Assembly: GCA_934589675.1 (NCBI GenBank)
Contig: CAKTOF010000004.1
Span: 97,075 to 161,074, forward strand
Reading direction: 5' to 3'
Length of the DNA: 64,000 bases
Source of the DNA: an uncultured Oscillospiraceae bacterium
Lineage (GTDB): Bacteria; Bacillota; Clostridia; Oscillospirales; Oscillospiraceae
Every line of letters begins with the position of its first letter. Position 1 is the stretch's first letter. Both the position numbers and the translations under genes were made by a program. Shown one piece after another: positions 1 to 8,382 of the stretch. Below the pieces are notes generated by a model. The model saw only the letters and a program-made list of their open reading frames with translations, was not told the origin of the DNA and did no database searches.

Positions 1-969
1 AACGCAGCCATCAATGCGCTCATCGCCCACAGCGCGCTCTATGCGCAGAAGATCCGGGGCTCGGCCTATGTGCTCTACCTCTTCGGCCGGGCCGGCGCGG
101 GCGAAGCGGCTGCGGTCGCTGCGTCGGCGGCCATCACGGCGGCGCTGGTATTTCTGACCTACCGGCTGCTTGCGCGCTCGTTCCTCGGCCTTGCCGCGGG
201 CTCCGGCGGAACGGTCCGGCGCGAGGTGCGCCTCGACCGGTCGCGCGAGAAAAGCCTCGGCGGCGCGCTGTTCGGCCGCGAGGCCAGGCGCGTGCTCTCC
301 AGCCCGACGTATCTGCTCAACTGCTCGCTCGGGTCGGTGCTGCTGATCGTCGCGGGCGCGGCAGCGCTCATCCGCGCCGGCTCGCTGCGCGCGGTGCTTG
401 TGCAGATGCCGAAGCTTGCCACGGCTGCGCCGCTGGTGGCCGGGCTGGCCGTCTGCCTCATTGCCTCCATGAATGCGCTGACGGCGCCGAGCGTGTCCAT
501 GGAGGGGAAGAGCCTGTGGATCGTCCAGTCCCTTCCGATCCCGGCGTGGCAGGCGCTTCGCGCGAAGCTGCGCGTGCATCTTGCCTTTACTGCGGCGCCG
601 ATGGCCGTCTGCGCCGTGTGCTGCGCCATTGGCCTGCGCATTGCGTGGTACGAGGCGATATTGATGTGCCTGCTCGGCGCGGCAAGCGTGTGCTTCAACG
701 CGCTGCTTGGCCTCGCACTCAACCTCAAGCTGCCGAACCTCACATGGACGAATGAGACGGCCGCGGTCAAGCAGAGCATGAGCGCCCTGCTCAGCCTGCT
801 CATCGGCTGGATCTATGTTTTTGCAATGGCGGCTGGCTGCTACTTCCTCGGCGGCCTGAAAAATCCGGAGGCCGGCCTGCTCGCCTGCGCGGGCGTGACG
901 GCCGCGCTGGACGCAGGGCTGCTCGTTTGGGTCAAAAAGCGCGGGAGCGCGATTTTCGCCTCCCTGTGA
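1..969 (+). CDS. ABC-2 type transporter permease, C-terminal part (5' end outside window)
   Basis: The reading frame is open from base 1 with no stop, so the gene begins upstream of the window; about 322 C-terminal residues are visible. The product is rich in Leu, Ala and Val with several hydrophobic segments of 18-22 residues separated by short Arg/Lys loops, including a cluster in the last 120 residues, as in permeases that work with a separate ATPase to export a substrate. A charged cytoplasmic loop follows the first two helices. GTG at 70 is in frame but is only an internal codon. The substrate cannot be told from this part. It ends in a strong shared terminator with the converging HAD gene. 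Confidence 0.7.
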   Translation, partial: NAAINALIAHSALYAQKIRGSAYVLYLFGRAGAGEAAAVAASAAITAALVFLTYRLLARSFLGLAAGSGGTVRREVRLDRSREKSLGGALFGREARRVLSSPTYLLNCSLGSVLLIVAGAAALIRAGSLRAVLVQMPKLATAAPLVAGLAVCLIASMNALTAPSVSMEGKSLWIVQSLPIPAWQALRAKLRVHLAFTAAPMAVCAVCCAIGLRIAWYEAILMCLLGAASVCFNALLGLALNLKLPNLTWTNETAAVKQSMSALLSLLIGWIYVFAMAAGCYFLGGLKNPEAGLLACAGVTAALDAGLLVWVKKRGSAIFASL

Positions 970-970
970 A

Positions 971-1012
971 AACTGCCCGGCGCGGATGCAAGGCTCCGCG
1001 CCGGGCAGTTTT
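971..1012. terminator. Bidirectional rho-independent terminator
   Basis: A 16-bp perfect stem (971-986 with 995-1010) and an 8-base loop, flanked by A and T runs. It lies between the converging permease and HAD genes and can stop both. Confidence 0.9.
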
Positions 1013-1652
1013 ATTTCAGAAGGATCGGCGCAAGCGCCGCGGGGGAGTCCGCGATGGCGTCGGCGCCCGCGCGCTCCAGCTCGCCGGGCGCGGCGTAGCC
1101 GTATCTCACGCCGACGGCGCGGACGCCGCAGCGGTGCGCGCCGAGAATGTCGTAGCTCCGGTCGCCGACCATGATCGCGTTTTCGGGCTTCGCGCCGAGC
1201 TGGCGGAGCGCCTCGGAGACGACCTCGGCCTTGTCCGTCCGGCGGCCGTCGAGCTCGCTGCCGACGATCGCCTCAAAATACTCGCTCAGGCCGAATTTGT
1301 CGCAGATCTGCACGGAGTAAACGGTCGGCTTGCTTGTAGCGACGGCAAGGCGCCTGCCTGCGCCGCGAAGCGCGCCGAGCAGCGCCGGGATGCCGGGGTA
1401 GACGCCGTTTTCAAAGATACCGACGGGCGCGAAGCGCTCGCGGTAGTAGGCGACGGCCTGCTGCGCCTGCTGATCCGTCATGTGGTAGAAGTCGCGGAAG
1501 GAATCGAGCAGCGGCGGGCCGATGAACGGCACGAGCGCGTCGCATTCCGATGCGATGCCGAATTTGGAAAGTGCGTACTGCACGCATTTTGTGATGCCCT
1601 CCTTCGGGTCGGTCAGCGTCCCGTCGAGGTCGAAGAGAATGTAGTCTGCCAT
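1011..1652 (-). CDS. HAD-superfamily hydrolase, phosphoglycolate phosphatase-like
   Basis: A 213-residue HAD phosphatase, probably acting on a small phosphate ester such as 2-phosphoglycolate or on pyrophosphate. The nucleophile motif DLDGTLTD lies at the N-terminus (the first Asp is the nucleophile), an alpha-helical cap follows, a TSKP motif supplies the motif II/III residues, and GDRSYD near residue 165 is the metal-binding motif IV. ATG 1652 is chosen because it has GGAGG seven bases upstream and puts the motif six residues from the start; the open frame continues upstream to 1814 but only through an Arg-rich unlikely leader. Its stop overlaps the shared terminator. The exact substrate is not predictable. 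Confidence 0.88.
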   Translation of the reverse strand: MADYILFDLDGTLTDPKEGITKCVQYALSKFGIASECDALVPFIGPPLLDSFRDFYHMTDQQAQQAVAYYRERFAPVGIFENGVYPGIPALLGALRGAGRRLAVATSKPTVYSVQICDKFGLSEYFEAIVGSELDGRRTDKAEVVSEALRQLGAKPENAIMVGDRSYDILGAHRCGVRAVGVRYGYAAPGELERAGADAIADSPAALAPILLK

Positions 1653-1710
1653 GGTGCGCCTCCTGCGTTTGTTCGCCCTATTGTAGCAGAATGCACGCCG
1701 CAGCGCAATG

Positions 1711-1747
1711 AAAAAAACCGGGAGCAGCCGCGGCCGCTCCCGGTTTT
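1711..1747 (-). terminator. Rho-independent terminator of the anti-sigma gene
   Basis: An AACCGGGAGC stem pairs with its complement around a GC-rich loop and is followed on the minus strand by a run of T. It sits just past the stop of the leftward gene ending at 1750. Confidence 0.8.
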
Positions 1748-1749
1748 GC

Positions 1750-2679
1750 TTATCCCACGTCGCCCTGCGCGGGGGAGCAGATCGCGGAAGCCATGTCCAG
1801 CAGACCCTGCTCACTTGCGCCGGTGTCGACGCTCAGGCTGTACAAAAGCCCCGGCGCGACGTCGAACCAGCAGATCTTGCCCGCGCCGCCGTCCGTAAAG
1901 TCAAGCCGTGCCGGGCACCAGCCGACCTCGCCTTCGGCGGACGAGGCGTAGCTGCCGTGCTCGCCCGAGATGTCGGCAAAGTCCTCGCTCACGTCGCCGG
2001 TTGCGGCGATGCGGTAGCTCCAGCGCGCGCCGCCGAGCGTGAAGGCCGTCTCGGCGACGGTCAGACCGTCCAGCCTGAAGGCGTTATACGAGATGTCCTG
2101 CGCGCCGTCCGGCACGCGTGTGATGTCGTGGCCGAGGTTCAACAGCAGCTTGCGCGCCGTCGTGAGCACGGCCTCGGAGCCGCCGTCGGAGAGCAGGCAC
2201 CACTGCACCTCACCGTCGTACCAGCTGACGAACGTCCCGCCGTCCATGGTGCCGAGCGTCAGGCCGAGCGAGCCGTCCTGCCATGTAAGCTCGTCTGCGC
2301 TGCCTGCGCCTGCGACGGCGGACTCGGCCGGCTCGTCTGCGCGCAGGGCGCGGCAGGTGTAGAGCGTGCCGCTGAGTTCAAATTTTGCTTCGGCCATGGG
2401 CGCGGGATAGTCCGCACCGACGTCGATGAGCGCGTAGGTCACGTCTGCCGCGCCGCCGGGCAGCTGCATTGCGTAGCCCTGCTCGGCCAGATCGTCCGCC
2501 GTCGTGCCGCCGGACGCCCACGGTCGCCAGATCAGCGCGCCGGCGAGGATCAGGCAGAGGCATGCCGCTGCGGCGAGCATGGGGACGAGCGTGCGCCGCT
2601 TCGCGCGCGGCCGCTGCGCCTGCTCGAGCAGCTCATCGTCCACGGCGTTCATATAAATGCGAAAGCGTTTTTCGTTCAT
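1750..2679 (-). CDS. Membrane-anchored anti-sigma-like protein
   Basis: A 309-residue protein with a charged cytoplasmic N-terminus of about 30 residues, one transmembrane segment at about residues 31-53, and a roughly 250-residue extracellular domain of unknown family. Its ATG overlaps the stop of the sigma-factor gene (ATGA), so the two are translationally coupled. That arrangement and topology fit an anti-sigma factor that holds the partner sigma factor at the membrane until an envelope signal releases it. There is no HxxxCxxC zinc motif. The function is inferred from context only; the outer domain gives no recognisable ligand. Confidence 0.65.
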   Translation of the reverse strand: MNEKRFRIYMNAVDDELLEQAQRPRAKRRTLVPMLAAAACLCLILAGALIWRPWASGGTTADDLAEQGYAMQLPGGAADVTYALIDVGADYPAPMAEAKFELSGTLYTCRALRADEPAESAVAGAGSADELTWQDGSLGLTLGTMDGGTFVSWYDGEVQWCLLSDGGSEAVLTTARKLLLNLGHDITRVPDGAQDISYNAFRLDGLTVAETAFTLGGARWSYRIAATGDVSEDFADISGEHGSYASSAEGEVGWCPARLDFTDGGAGKICWFDVAPGLLYSLSVDTGASEQGLLDMASAICSPAQGDVG

Positions 2680-3233
2680 ACGTTGATCCCTTCCTTTTCA
2701 AGCGCCTCGCGCAGCCTTGCGCGGGTGCGGAACAAAAGCGACTTGACGGTCCCTTCACGAAGATGACATGCGCCGGCGATCTCGGCGATGCTCTCGCCGT
2801 ACCAATACCGGCGCAGAAAGCAGACGCGGGCGTTTTCCGGCTGCGCGCGGAGAAACCGGTTCAAGGTCTCCCGGAGCTCGCCGGACTCAGCTGCCTGCTC
2901 GGCGTCGCCGGCGGTGGGGAGGCACGCTTCCAGCTCCTCGAATGCGGCCGTGAGCGCCGTGCTGCGCGCGCCCGCGCGGTTGTAGTCGAGCCGGTCGAGC
3001 GCCAGATTGCGCGCGATGCGCGCCATGTACGCGCCGAGCGACGCGGGCCGCTGCGGCGGGATGGAACCCCAGACGCGAAACAGCGTCTCGCTCAGACATT
3101 CCTCGACGTCGCGCTCATCCGGCAATATGCGCCGCGCGACGGACAGGCACAGCCGCCCGTATTGCGCGCGCAGCGCGTCCAGAACGGACTGCGTGCGGGA
3201 AAACAGCTGTGTGATCAGGATCTCATCGTTCAT
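2676..3233 (-). CDS. ECF-type RNA polymerase sigma factor
   Basis: A 185-residue sigma-70 family factor. Region 2 lies in the first 80 residues (acidic DVEECLSETLFRVW segment) and region 4 at about 135-175, with the helix-turn-helix IAEIAGACHLREGTVKSLL. The length and lack of regions 1 and 3 are typical of ECF factors. ATG 3233 has AGGAGGG seven bases upstream. It is the first gene of a two-gene operon with the membrane protein at 1750-2679. A perfect 12-bp palindrome lies just upstream. The regulon is unknown. Confidence 0.9.
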   Translation of the reverse strand: MNDEILITQLFSRTQSVLDALRAQYGRLCLSVARRILPDERDVEECLSETLFRVWGSIPPQRPASLGAYMARIARNLALDRLDYNRAGARSTALTAAFEELEACLPTAGDAEQAAESGELRETLNRFLRAQPENARVCFLRRYWYGESIAEIAGACHLREGTVKSLLFRTRARLREALEKEGINV

Positions 3234-3255
3234 ATGGACCCTCCTTTTCTCGGGT

Positions 3256-3267
3256 AATTGGCCAATT
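3256..3267. promoter_or_regulatory. 12-bp perfect palindrome upstream of the sigma-factor operon
   Basis: AATTGGCCAATT lies 22 bases before the sigma-factor start, inside the leader or promoter. It could be an operator, but no partner is known. Confidence 0.35.
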
Positions 3268-3369
3268 CCGCGGGCCGGTCATTTCCGGCTCTGCCTATTC
3301 TGACGGCAGCGCAGGCGCTGGGGTTGCAGACAAACGAAATCTTGCGCTGGTTTTCTTTCTTTCGCCATC

Positions 3370-3398
3370 TTGCTTTCCGATGGGCGTTGTGCTATAAC
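3370..3398 (+). promoter_or_regulatory. Sigma-A promoter for the MATE gene
   Basis: TTGCTT, a 17-base spacer and TATAAC, ending 37 bases before the chosen start codon. Confidence 0.7.
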
Positions 3399-3435
3399 AG
3401 TATTCATTCTGCTTACGGCAAGAAAGGAAACCGAA

Positions 3436-4815
3436 ATGGCACACTGTGGGACAAAACGGGCCATCGACATGACGGACGGCCCGCTTTTTAAGAATATTTT
3501 TCTTTACAGCCTGCCGCTTATGTTTGCGCAGGTGCTTGAGGTGCTCTTCAACCTGAGCGATGTGGCCATTGCGGGCAAATTCGCGGACTACCGCGCGCTC
3601 GGCGCCGTCGGATCGACGACACTGCTGGTGTCGCTGTTTACAGGCTTTCTCATCGGCATGGGAAGCGGCGTGTGCGTGCGCGTGGCGCACCGGCTGGGTG
3701 TCGGCGATGAGGACGGCGCGCGATGCACGGTGTTTTCGTCGGGCGTGGTGTGCCTGGTCATCGGCCTTGCCGTTTTTGCATCCTGCGCCTTGTTTGCCGT
3801 GCCGATGCTGCGCCTGCTCAACACAAAAGACGAGCTGATGGACGGCGCGTGCGTCTACCTGCGCATCTATTCGCTCGGTATGCCGGCCATGGCCATCTAC
3901 AACTTCGGCAACGGCGTGCTCAGCGCGTGCGGCGAGACGAAAAAGCCGCTCGTCTATCTCACGATCGCGGGCGTGCTCAACGTCATTTTAAATCTGTTTT
4001 TCGTCATCGTCTGCGGCATGGCGGCCGACGGCGTCGCCATCGCGAGCGTCATTGCGCAGTACCTGTCCGCCGCGCTCATCGTCATCCACCTGCTGCGCCG
4101 CCGTGACGCGTGCAGGCTGCATTTGTCATTCCGGTTTTTTGACCGCCGCGCGTGCACGAGCGTGCTGGCGCTCGGCATTCCGGCGGGCATTCAGAACGCC
4201 ATTTTTGCCGTGGCGAATCTGTTCGTGCAGAAGGGCGTCAACTCGTTCGACGCCGTGCTCGTCTCCGGCAACTCCGCCGCGGCCAACGCCGACACGGTCA
4301 TCTACAACGTCATGGGCGCGTTCCACACGGCCTGCGCCAGCTTTATGAGCCGCAACCTCGGCGCGGGCAAGCGCGACCGCGTGATCCGCAGCTATTTCGT
4401 CAGCCTGAGCATGAGCTTCTGCTCCGGCGCGCTGCTGTTTGTGTTCGGGCGGCAGTTCCTTTCGCTGTTTGCCAACGAGCCGGACGTCATCGCGGCCGGA
4501 ATGCAGCGCATCCATATCATGGGCTGGTCGTACTGCGTCAGCGCGTTCATGGACTGCACCATCGCCGCCTCGCGCGGCATCGGCAAGAGTGCCGTCCCGA
4601 CGGTCATCGTCATCCTCGGCTCGTGCGTGTTCCGCGTCATCTGGGTGTACACGGTGTTTGCACACTTCCAGACCATCGCGTCGCTCTATTTGCTCTACGT
4701 GTTCTCCTGGGCCATCACGGCCGTGTGCGAGATCGTCTATTTCCGCCGCAGCTACCGAAGTCTGATCCGCGGCCACGAGCAGGTCGAGCTGGAGCATGCA
4801 AAACAGTTGACATAA
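3436..4815 (+). CDS. MATE-family multidrug/Na+ antiporter
   Basis: A 459-residue polytopic membrane protein with the layout of MatE exporters: two homologous six-helix halves, the first starting at the typical GPLFKNIFLYSLPLMFAQVLE segment and the second near residue 235. It would export cationic drugs or metabolites in exchange for Na+ or H+. ATG 3436 is preceded by AGAAAGGAAA and removes 22 upstream residues that would lie inside the promoter. Its length is usual for the family. It stands alone between the sigma-factor operon and a two-component operon. Confidence 0.92.
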   Translation: MAHCGTKRAIDMTDGPLFKNIFLYSLPLMFAQVLEVLFNLSDVAIAGKFADYRALGAVGSTTLLVSLFTGFLIGMGSGVCVRVAHRLGVGDEDGARCTVFSSGVVCLVIGLAVFASCALFAVPMLRLLNTKDELMDGACVYLRIYSLGMPAMAIYNFGNGVLSACGETKKPLVYLTIAGVLNVILNLFFVIVCGMAADGVAIASVIAQYLSAALIVIHLLRRRDACRLHLSFRFFDRRACTSVLALGIPAGIQNAIFAVANLFVQKGVNSFDAVLVSGNSAAANADTVIYNVMGAFHTACASFMSRNLGAGKRDRVIRSYFVSLSMSFCSGALLFVFGRQFLSLFANEPDVIAAGMQRIHIMGWSYCVSAFMDCTIAASRGIGKSAVPTVIVILGSCVFRVIWVYTVFAHFQTIASLYLLYVFSWAITAVCEIVYFRRSYRSLIRGHEQVELEHAKQLT

Positions 4816-4820
4816 TACAA

Positions 4821-4852
4821 AAGAGCGGACGGCGCAGCCGTCTGCTCTTTTT
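4821..4852. terminator. Bidirectional terminator between MATE and histidine kinase genes
   Basis: An interrupted stem (AAGAGC, GACGGC with complements) over 4821-4849 plus a T run. The converging kinase gene ends inside it. Confidence 0.85.
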
Positions 4853-6143
4853 ATGCCTTTAAGGTCAGCGTAAACTCGATGCGGCCCGGCTCCGGGCAGA
4901 AAGCGCGGATGGTGCCGCCGTGGGCCTGGGCGATGCCGCGGGCGATGGACAACCCGATGCCGAAGCCGCCGGTCGCCGCCGTGCGGGAGGCGTCCGGGCG
5001 GTAGAAGCGGTCAAAAAGGCGCGCAAGCTCATCGCCGCTGAGCGGCGCGCAGGGGTTGGACTGGCGCAGGACGATGCTGCGCTTTTCTTTCGTCAGCGAG
5101 AGGGAAATATCACCGTCCGGCAGGCTGTAGCGCAGGGCGTTGTCGAGCAGAATGCTTGTCAGCTGGCGCAGCGCGCCCTCGTCTCCGTGGTACTTGATGC
5201 CCGGCGCGACGGCGAGCGTGAGCGCGTGGCCGCCGGACTTAGCGCTGCCCTGGAACGACTCGACTGTGTCGGTCACGGCCTCGGACAGGTCGAACGTCGT
5301 ATTTGTCATGGGCGGCTCCTCCTCGTCCATGCGTGAGAGCGTGACGAGCGAAGCGACGAGCTCGCTCATTTTTTTCGTCTGCGATTCGGCCTTGCCGATC
5401 CATTTCGTCTCGGACGGGTCCATTTTCAGAAGCGTCAGGCACGTCGTGATGACGGTCAGCGGCGTTTTGAGCTCGTGGCTCGCGTCTGTAATAAACTGCT
5501 TCTGCTGCGCGGCGGCGCGCACGACGGGGTCGATGGCGCGGCGCGAGAGCAGCACGACGAGCACATACACCAGCGCAATGCAGACCGCGTCCGCAGCGAG
5601 CGAGCACAGCGCGAGGAGCCGGACGGTGCGCAGCGCCTGCGAGCAGTCGAGGAAAATGGCCATATAGGTGCCATCGGGCTGCTCGGCGACGAAGAGCTTG
5701 TAGCCGGAATAGAAGCGATAGCCCGACTTTCGCTGCACTGCGGCGGCAAGGTACGGCACAAGCTCATCCTCCGTGACGGCGGCGATATGCGAAAGGTCGG
5801 ATCCGGTCAGATCGCCGTTTTCGTCATAGCGCAGGACAAAATAGCGCGTCGAGTACGGCGTCTCCGGCCCGTAGGGGCCAGGATTTTCCGGAGTTTTCAG
5901 GCCGCTGCTTTGCGGCTCGGCGCCGCCGTCCGGCTTCCCGGGAGGGGAGGACTGCTCGCCGGGGTCGCTGCGCGGGTCGGGGAACGTGCCCTTGTTGCCC
6001 GCGATCATGGTCAGCATCGTGTTCAGGTCGCGGTTCGTCGAAATGAAGCTGGCCGCGTTCACAAAAAGCGTCAGCGCGAGCATCACGAGCGAGACGGAGA
6101 TCATGGCGATGCGGATGAACCGCTTGCGCAGCCGCCGGATCAT
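4851..6143 (-). CDS. Sensor histidine kinase
   Basis: A 430-residue kinase with one N-terminal transmembrane helix (about residues 10-30), a proline-rich extracellular sensor region, a second helix near residue 180, a HisKA dimerisation domain with the phosphoacceptor in DASHELKTPLT, and a HATPase domain with an N box (LLDNALRYS), an F box (FDRFYRPD) and the G2 motif GFGIGLSIA. ATG 6143 overlaps the stop of the response-regulator gene (ATGA), so the pair is translationally coupled. It is the last gene of the VTC-DUF4956-regulator-kinase operon, suggesting it senses a signal related to those envelope proteins. The ligand is unknown. Confidence 0.92.
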   Translation of the reverse strand: MIRRLRKRFIRIAMISVSLVMLALTLFVNAASFISTNRDLNTMLTMIAGNKGTFPDPRSDPGEQSSPPGKPDGGAEPQSSGLKTPENPGPYGPETPYSTRYFVLRYDENGDLTGSDLSHIAAVTEDELVPYLAAAVQRKSGYRFYSGYKLFVAEQPDGTYMAIFLDCSQALRTVRLLALCSLAADAVCIALVYVLVVLLSRRAIDPVVRAAAQQKQFITDASHELKTPLTVITTCLTLLKMDPSETKWIGKAESQTKKMSELVASLVTLSRMDEEEPPMTNTTFDLSEAVTDTVESFQGSAKSGGHALTLAVAPGIKYHGDEGALRQLTSILLDNALRYSLPDGDISLSLTKEKRSIVLRQSNPCAPLSGDELARLFDRFYRPDASRTAATGGFGIGLSIARGIAQAHGGTIRAFCPEPGRIEFTLTLKA

Positions 6144-6814
6144 GCGGCGTCCTCCAGCGCGTAGCCCATGCCGCGCACGGCGCGGATGGTCACGCGAGAG
6201 CCGATGGCGCGCAGCTTTTTGTGCAGGTTGGAGATGTGGACCCACACGACGCTCACGTCCGCGTCGCTCTCCCAGCCCCAGATGTGCTCCATGATGCGGT
6301 CGGCCGAGAGCAGTACGCGCGGCGAGCGGAGAAAGAGCTCCATGACCTGAAACTCCCGCCCGCTCAGCCGGACGGCCTCGCTGCCGCAGGAGAGAAGTCC
6401 CGCCGCGCAGTCTAAATGCACGTCGCCGAACGGGAGCACCGTCGGCTGGAACTGCCCGCCGCGGCGCAGCATGGCGCGCACGCGGGATAAAAGCTCGTCC
6501 GGGGCGAACGGCTTTGGCAGATAGTCGTCCGCGCCGGCGTCGAAGCCCGTGACGCGGTCGTCCTTCTGCGCCTTGGCCGTCAGCATCATGATGGGCGTGG
6601 ACGATCCGCCTGCGCGCAGGCGGCGCAGGACCTCGACGCCGTCCAGCTTCGGCATCATGACGTCTAAAATGATGGCGTCATAGTCGCCGGCTTCGGCGTA
6701 GTCCAGCGCGGCCTGCCCGTCGTGTACGGCGTCGACGGTAAATTGGTTTTTTTCAAAAAAAGCGGTCAGGGCTTCGGCCAGATCGACCTCGTCCTCCGCG
6801 ATGAGCAGCTTCAT
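6140..6814 (-). CDS. OmpR/PhoB-family response regulator
   Basis: A 224-residue regulator. The receiver domain carries the acidic pocket (AEDE near the N-terminus), the phosphoacceptor Asp in IILDVMMPKLDG, the conserved Thr in MLTAK and Lys in LPKPF. The C-terminal winged helix is of the OmpR type. ATG 6814 is chosen; an in-frame GTG at 6823 would add three residues. Partner kinase: the overlapping downstream gene. A direct repeat with 11-bp period at 8271-8288, at the operon promoter, is a plausible binding site for this protein. Confidence 0.93.
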   Translation of the reverse strand: MKLLIAEDEVDLAEALTAFFEKNQFTVDAVHDGQAALDYAEAGDYDAIILDVMMPKLDGVEVLRRLRAGGSSTPIMMLTAKAQKDDRVTGFDAGADDYLPKPFAPDELLSRVRAMLRRGGQFQPTVLPFGDVHLDCAAGLLSCGSEAVRLSGREFQVMELFLRSPRVLLSADRIMEHIWGWESDADVSVVWVHISNLHKKLRAIGSRVTIRAVRGMGYALEDAA

Positions 6815-6863
6815 TTGGATCACCCGTCTCTTTTATACTCCCGAATGCGCGAAAACGCAAGCG

Positions 6864-7526
6864 TCAGAGCGCTTCGCGGCTGGCAATGCGGCCGCAGATG
6901 ATGTTCAGATTCCCGTTGCGGCAGCGGATGGCGTCGAGAAACTCCTTCGGCGGGAGATCAGTCTTCAGCTTCACGCGGTAGTGCAGCTCGTAGAGCGTGC
7001 CCATGCTGGCCGTGCGAACCTGGTCGAGCTCGGAGGAATCGAGATACTGCGCGAACAGGTCGTCGAATAGGCCGTCGTAGTCGAGGTTTTCGGGGATGGT
7101 GATCTTCAGCATACGCTCGCGCGCGCCGGAGTCTGCCGGGACGAGCAGGGTCAGCGCGATCATGACGGCCGCGATGACGGCGAAAAACACCGCTGCGAGC
7201 ACGATATAGCCCAAGCCGCACGCGAGGCCGAGCGCCATGGCGATGAAGATCGCCGTGATCTCCCGCGCCGTGCCGGGCGCGGAGCGGAAGCGGACAAGGC
7301 CGAACGCGCCCGCGACGGCCACGCCCGCGCCGAGGTTGCCGCCGACGAGCAGGATGACGGTCTGCACCGCCGCGGGCAGGATGGCGAGCGTCAGGAAAAA
7401 GCTCTGCGTGCTGCTGCTTTTAAAGCGCGCGAGCAGCGCCGTGCCGAGACCCAGCACGAGAGCGGACAGCAAGCAGATCAAAAAGCCGGAAATTGTCAGC
7501 CCGTCGGACAAAATGGATTCAAGCAC
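6864..7526 (-). CDS. DUF4956 multipass membrane protein
   Basis: A 220-residue protein with about four hydrophobic helices in the first 130 residues and a soluble C-terminal domain, matching the DUF4956 pattern (GxxxAxARFKSSS and GLVRFRSAPG segments between helices). Members usually sit next to VTC-domain genes, as here; their molecular role is not established, though links to polyphosphate or to surface/spore-coat kinases have been suggested. GTG 7526 overlaps the 3' end of the VTC gene by 8 bases and has GGAG ten bases upstream. It precedes the response regulator by 50 bases. Confidence 0.85.
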   Translation of the reverse strand: MLESILSDGLTISGFLICLLSALVLGLGTALLARFKSSSTQSFFLTLAILPAAVQTVILLVGGNLGAGVAVAGAFGLVRFRSAPGTAREITAIFIAMALGLACGLGYIVLAAVFFAVIAAVMIALTLLVPADSGARERMLKITIPENLDYDGLFDDLFAQYLDSSELDQVRTASMGTLYELHYRVKLKTDLPPKEFLDAIRCRNGNLNIICGRIASREAL

Positions 7527-8232
7527 AGTGCGTCAGCTCCTTTTTTAAGATGTGCTCCCGGTAGAGCGTGCCGTATTTGGAAAACGAGGTTGGGAAAATG
7601 CCGTTTTCGCTCAGAAGGCGCGCCAGCCACAGCGGCGCGGCGCCCGGCAGCTTGATCTCCATGAGAACCAGATCCGGCGGGAGCAGCGGCTCGCCGTCAT
7701 CGCCGAGGCGAAGGTCGAGCCGCTCCAGCCGGCAGCGCAGGCCGGTGTCGAACGTGATGCGAAGCTCCGGATCGTCCCAGCCGCGCAGCGCCGTTCGGTC
7801 ATAGCCGATGAACGCGCGCGGCGCGACGGGATTTTGATGGAGAAAAAAGTCCAGCTCGCGGCGGATCTGGCCGTCCGGTGCGGAGGACGCGTCGCCGGAG
7901 AGGTAGCGCACGGCGTCACGCTCGCGCAGCGTGATGCGGCGCTCGTAGACGACGCCGCCAAATTTCTTTTTCAGCTCGACGAACGCGCGCGCATCGTCCG
8001 TCGGGACGCCGTAGCTGCGCAGGCGGAGCTTTTCCTTGTAGACGGGCTTTTCAAGCGACGCGCGGATGAGCGCGAAGTCGGGCGTGTCATAATAGATGCT
8101 GCAGATCGTATACTGCCCGAACTCGTCCGGCTCCGTGTGCGCTTGCAGCGCCGGCAGGATGCGGCGGTACTGCGCGCGCGTGAGCAGGTATTTCTTCTCG
8201 ATGCGTGCAAAGCTGCACTGGATACTAGCCAT
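7519..8232 (-). CDS. VTC-domain protein (polyphosphate polymerase-like)
   Basis: A 237-residue protein with the VTC tunnel fold signature: a basic EKKYLLT strand near residue 10, IYYDTPDF, KEKLRLRSYG, FVELKKK, and a C-terminal LVLMEIKLPG strand. These Arg/Lys/Glu positions line the triphosphate tunnel of yeast Vtc4, so polyphosphate or nucleotide triphosphate binding is expected. ATG 8232 has AAGGAGG nine bases upstream. It is the first gene of a four-gene operon with DUF4956 and a two-component system. Whether it polymerises phosphate is not proven for bacterial members. Confidence 0.85.
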   Translation of the reverse strand: MASIQCSFARIEKKYLLTRAQYRRILPALQAHTEPDEFGQYTICSIYYDTPDFALIRASLEKPVYKEKLRLRSYGVPTDDARAFVELKKKFGGVVYERRITLRERDAVRYLSGDASSAPDGQIRRELDFFLHQNPVAPRAFIGYDRTALRGWDDPELRITFDTGLRCRLERLDLRLGDDGEPLLPPDLVLMEIKLPGAAPLWLARLLSENGIFPTSFSKYGTLYREHILKKELTHCA

Positions 8233-8255
8233 GGTCGTGACCTCCTTGTGACAAC

Positions 8256-8288
8256 ACAGTACCATGGCAGGCTAAAGAGAAGCTAAAG
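8256..8288 (-). promoter_or_regulatory. Operon promoter with 11-bp-period direct repeat (response-regulator site)
   Basis: Read on the minus strand, CTTTAGC occurs twice, exactly 11 bases apart (8282-8288 and 8271-8277), and is followed by a TACTGT -10-like hexamer at 8256-8261. The -35 position falls inside the repeats and has no good consensus, as expected for an activator-dependent promoter. Confidence 0.5.
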
Positions 8289-8321
8289 AAAAAAGGCAGC
8301 AGGTGAAAACCTGCTGCCTTT
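8289..8321 (-). terminator. Rho-independent terminator of the AraC-type regulator gene
   Basis: A 13-bp stem AAAGGCAGCAGGT with a 4-base loop, followed on the minus strand by a T run. It separates the regulator gene from the VTC operon promoter. The 60 bases from here to the regulator stop hold nothing recognisable. Confidence 0.88.
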
Positions 8322-8382
8322 GTCCCAATTTTGACTTGATTTTCGCCTGCGGGCGCAAACTCTGCGAGGCGACGGCCTCTGT

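Noticed and set aside
1653..1814. Longer N-terminus of the HAD protein
   Set aside because: It would be Arg-rich, lie through the adjacent terminator and lack a ribosome site; ATG 1652 has a clear one.
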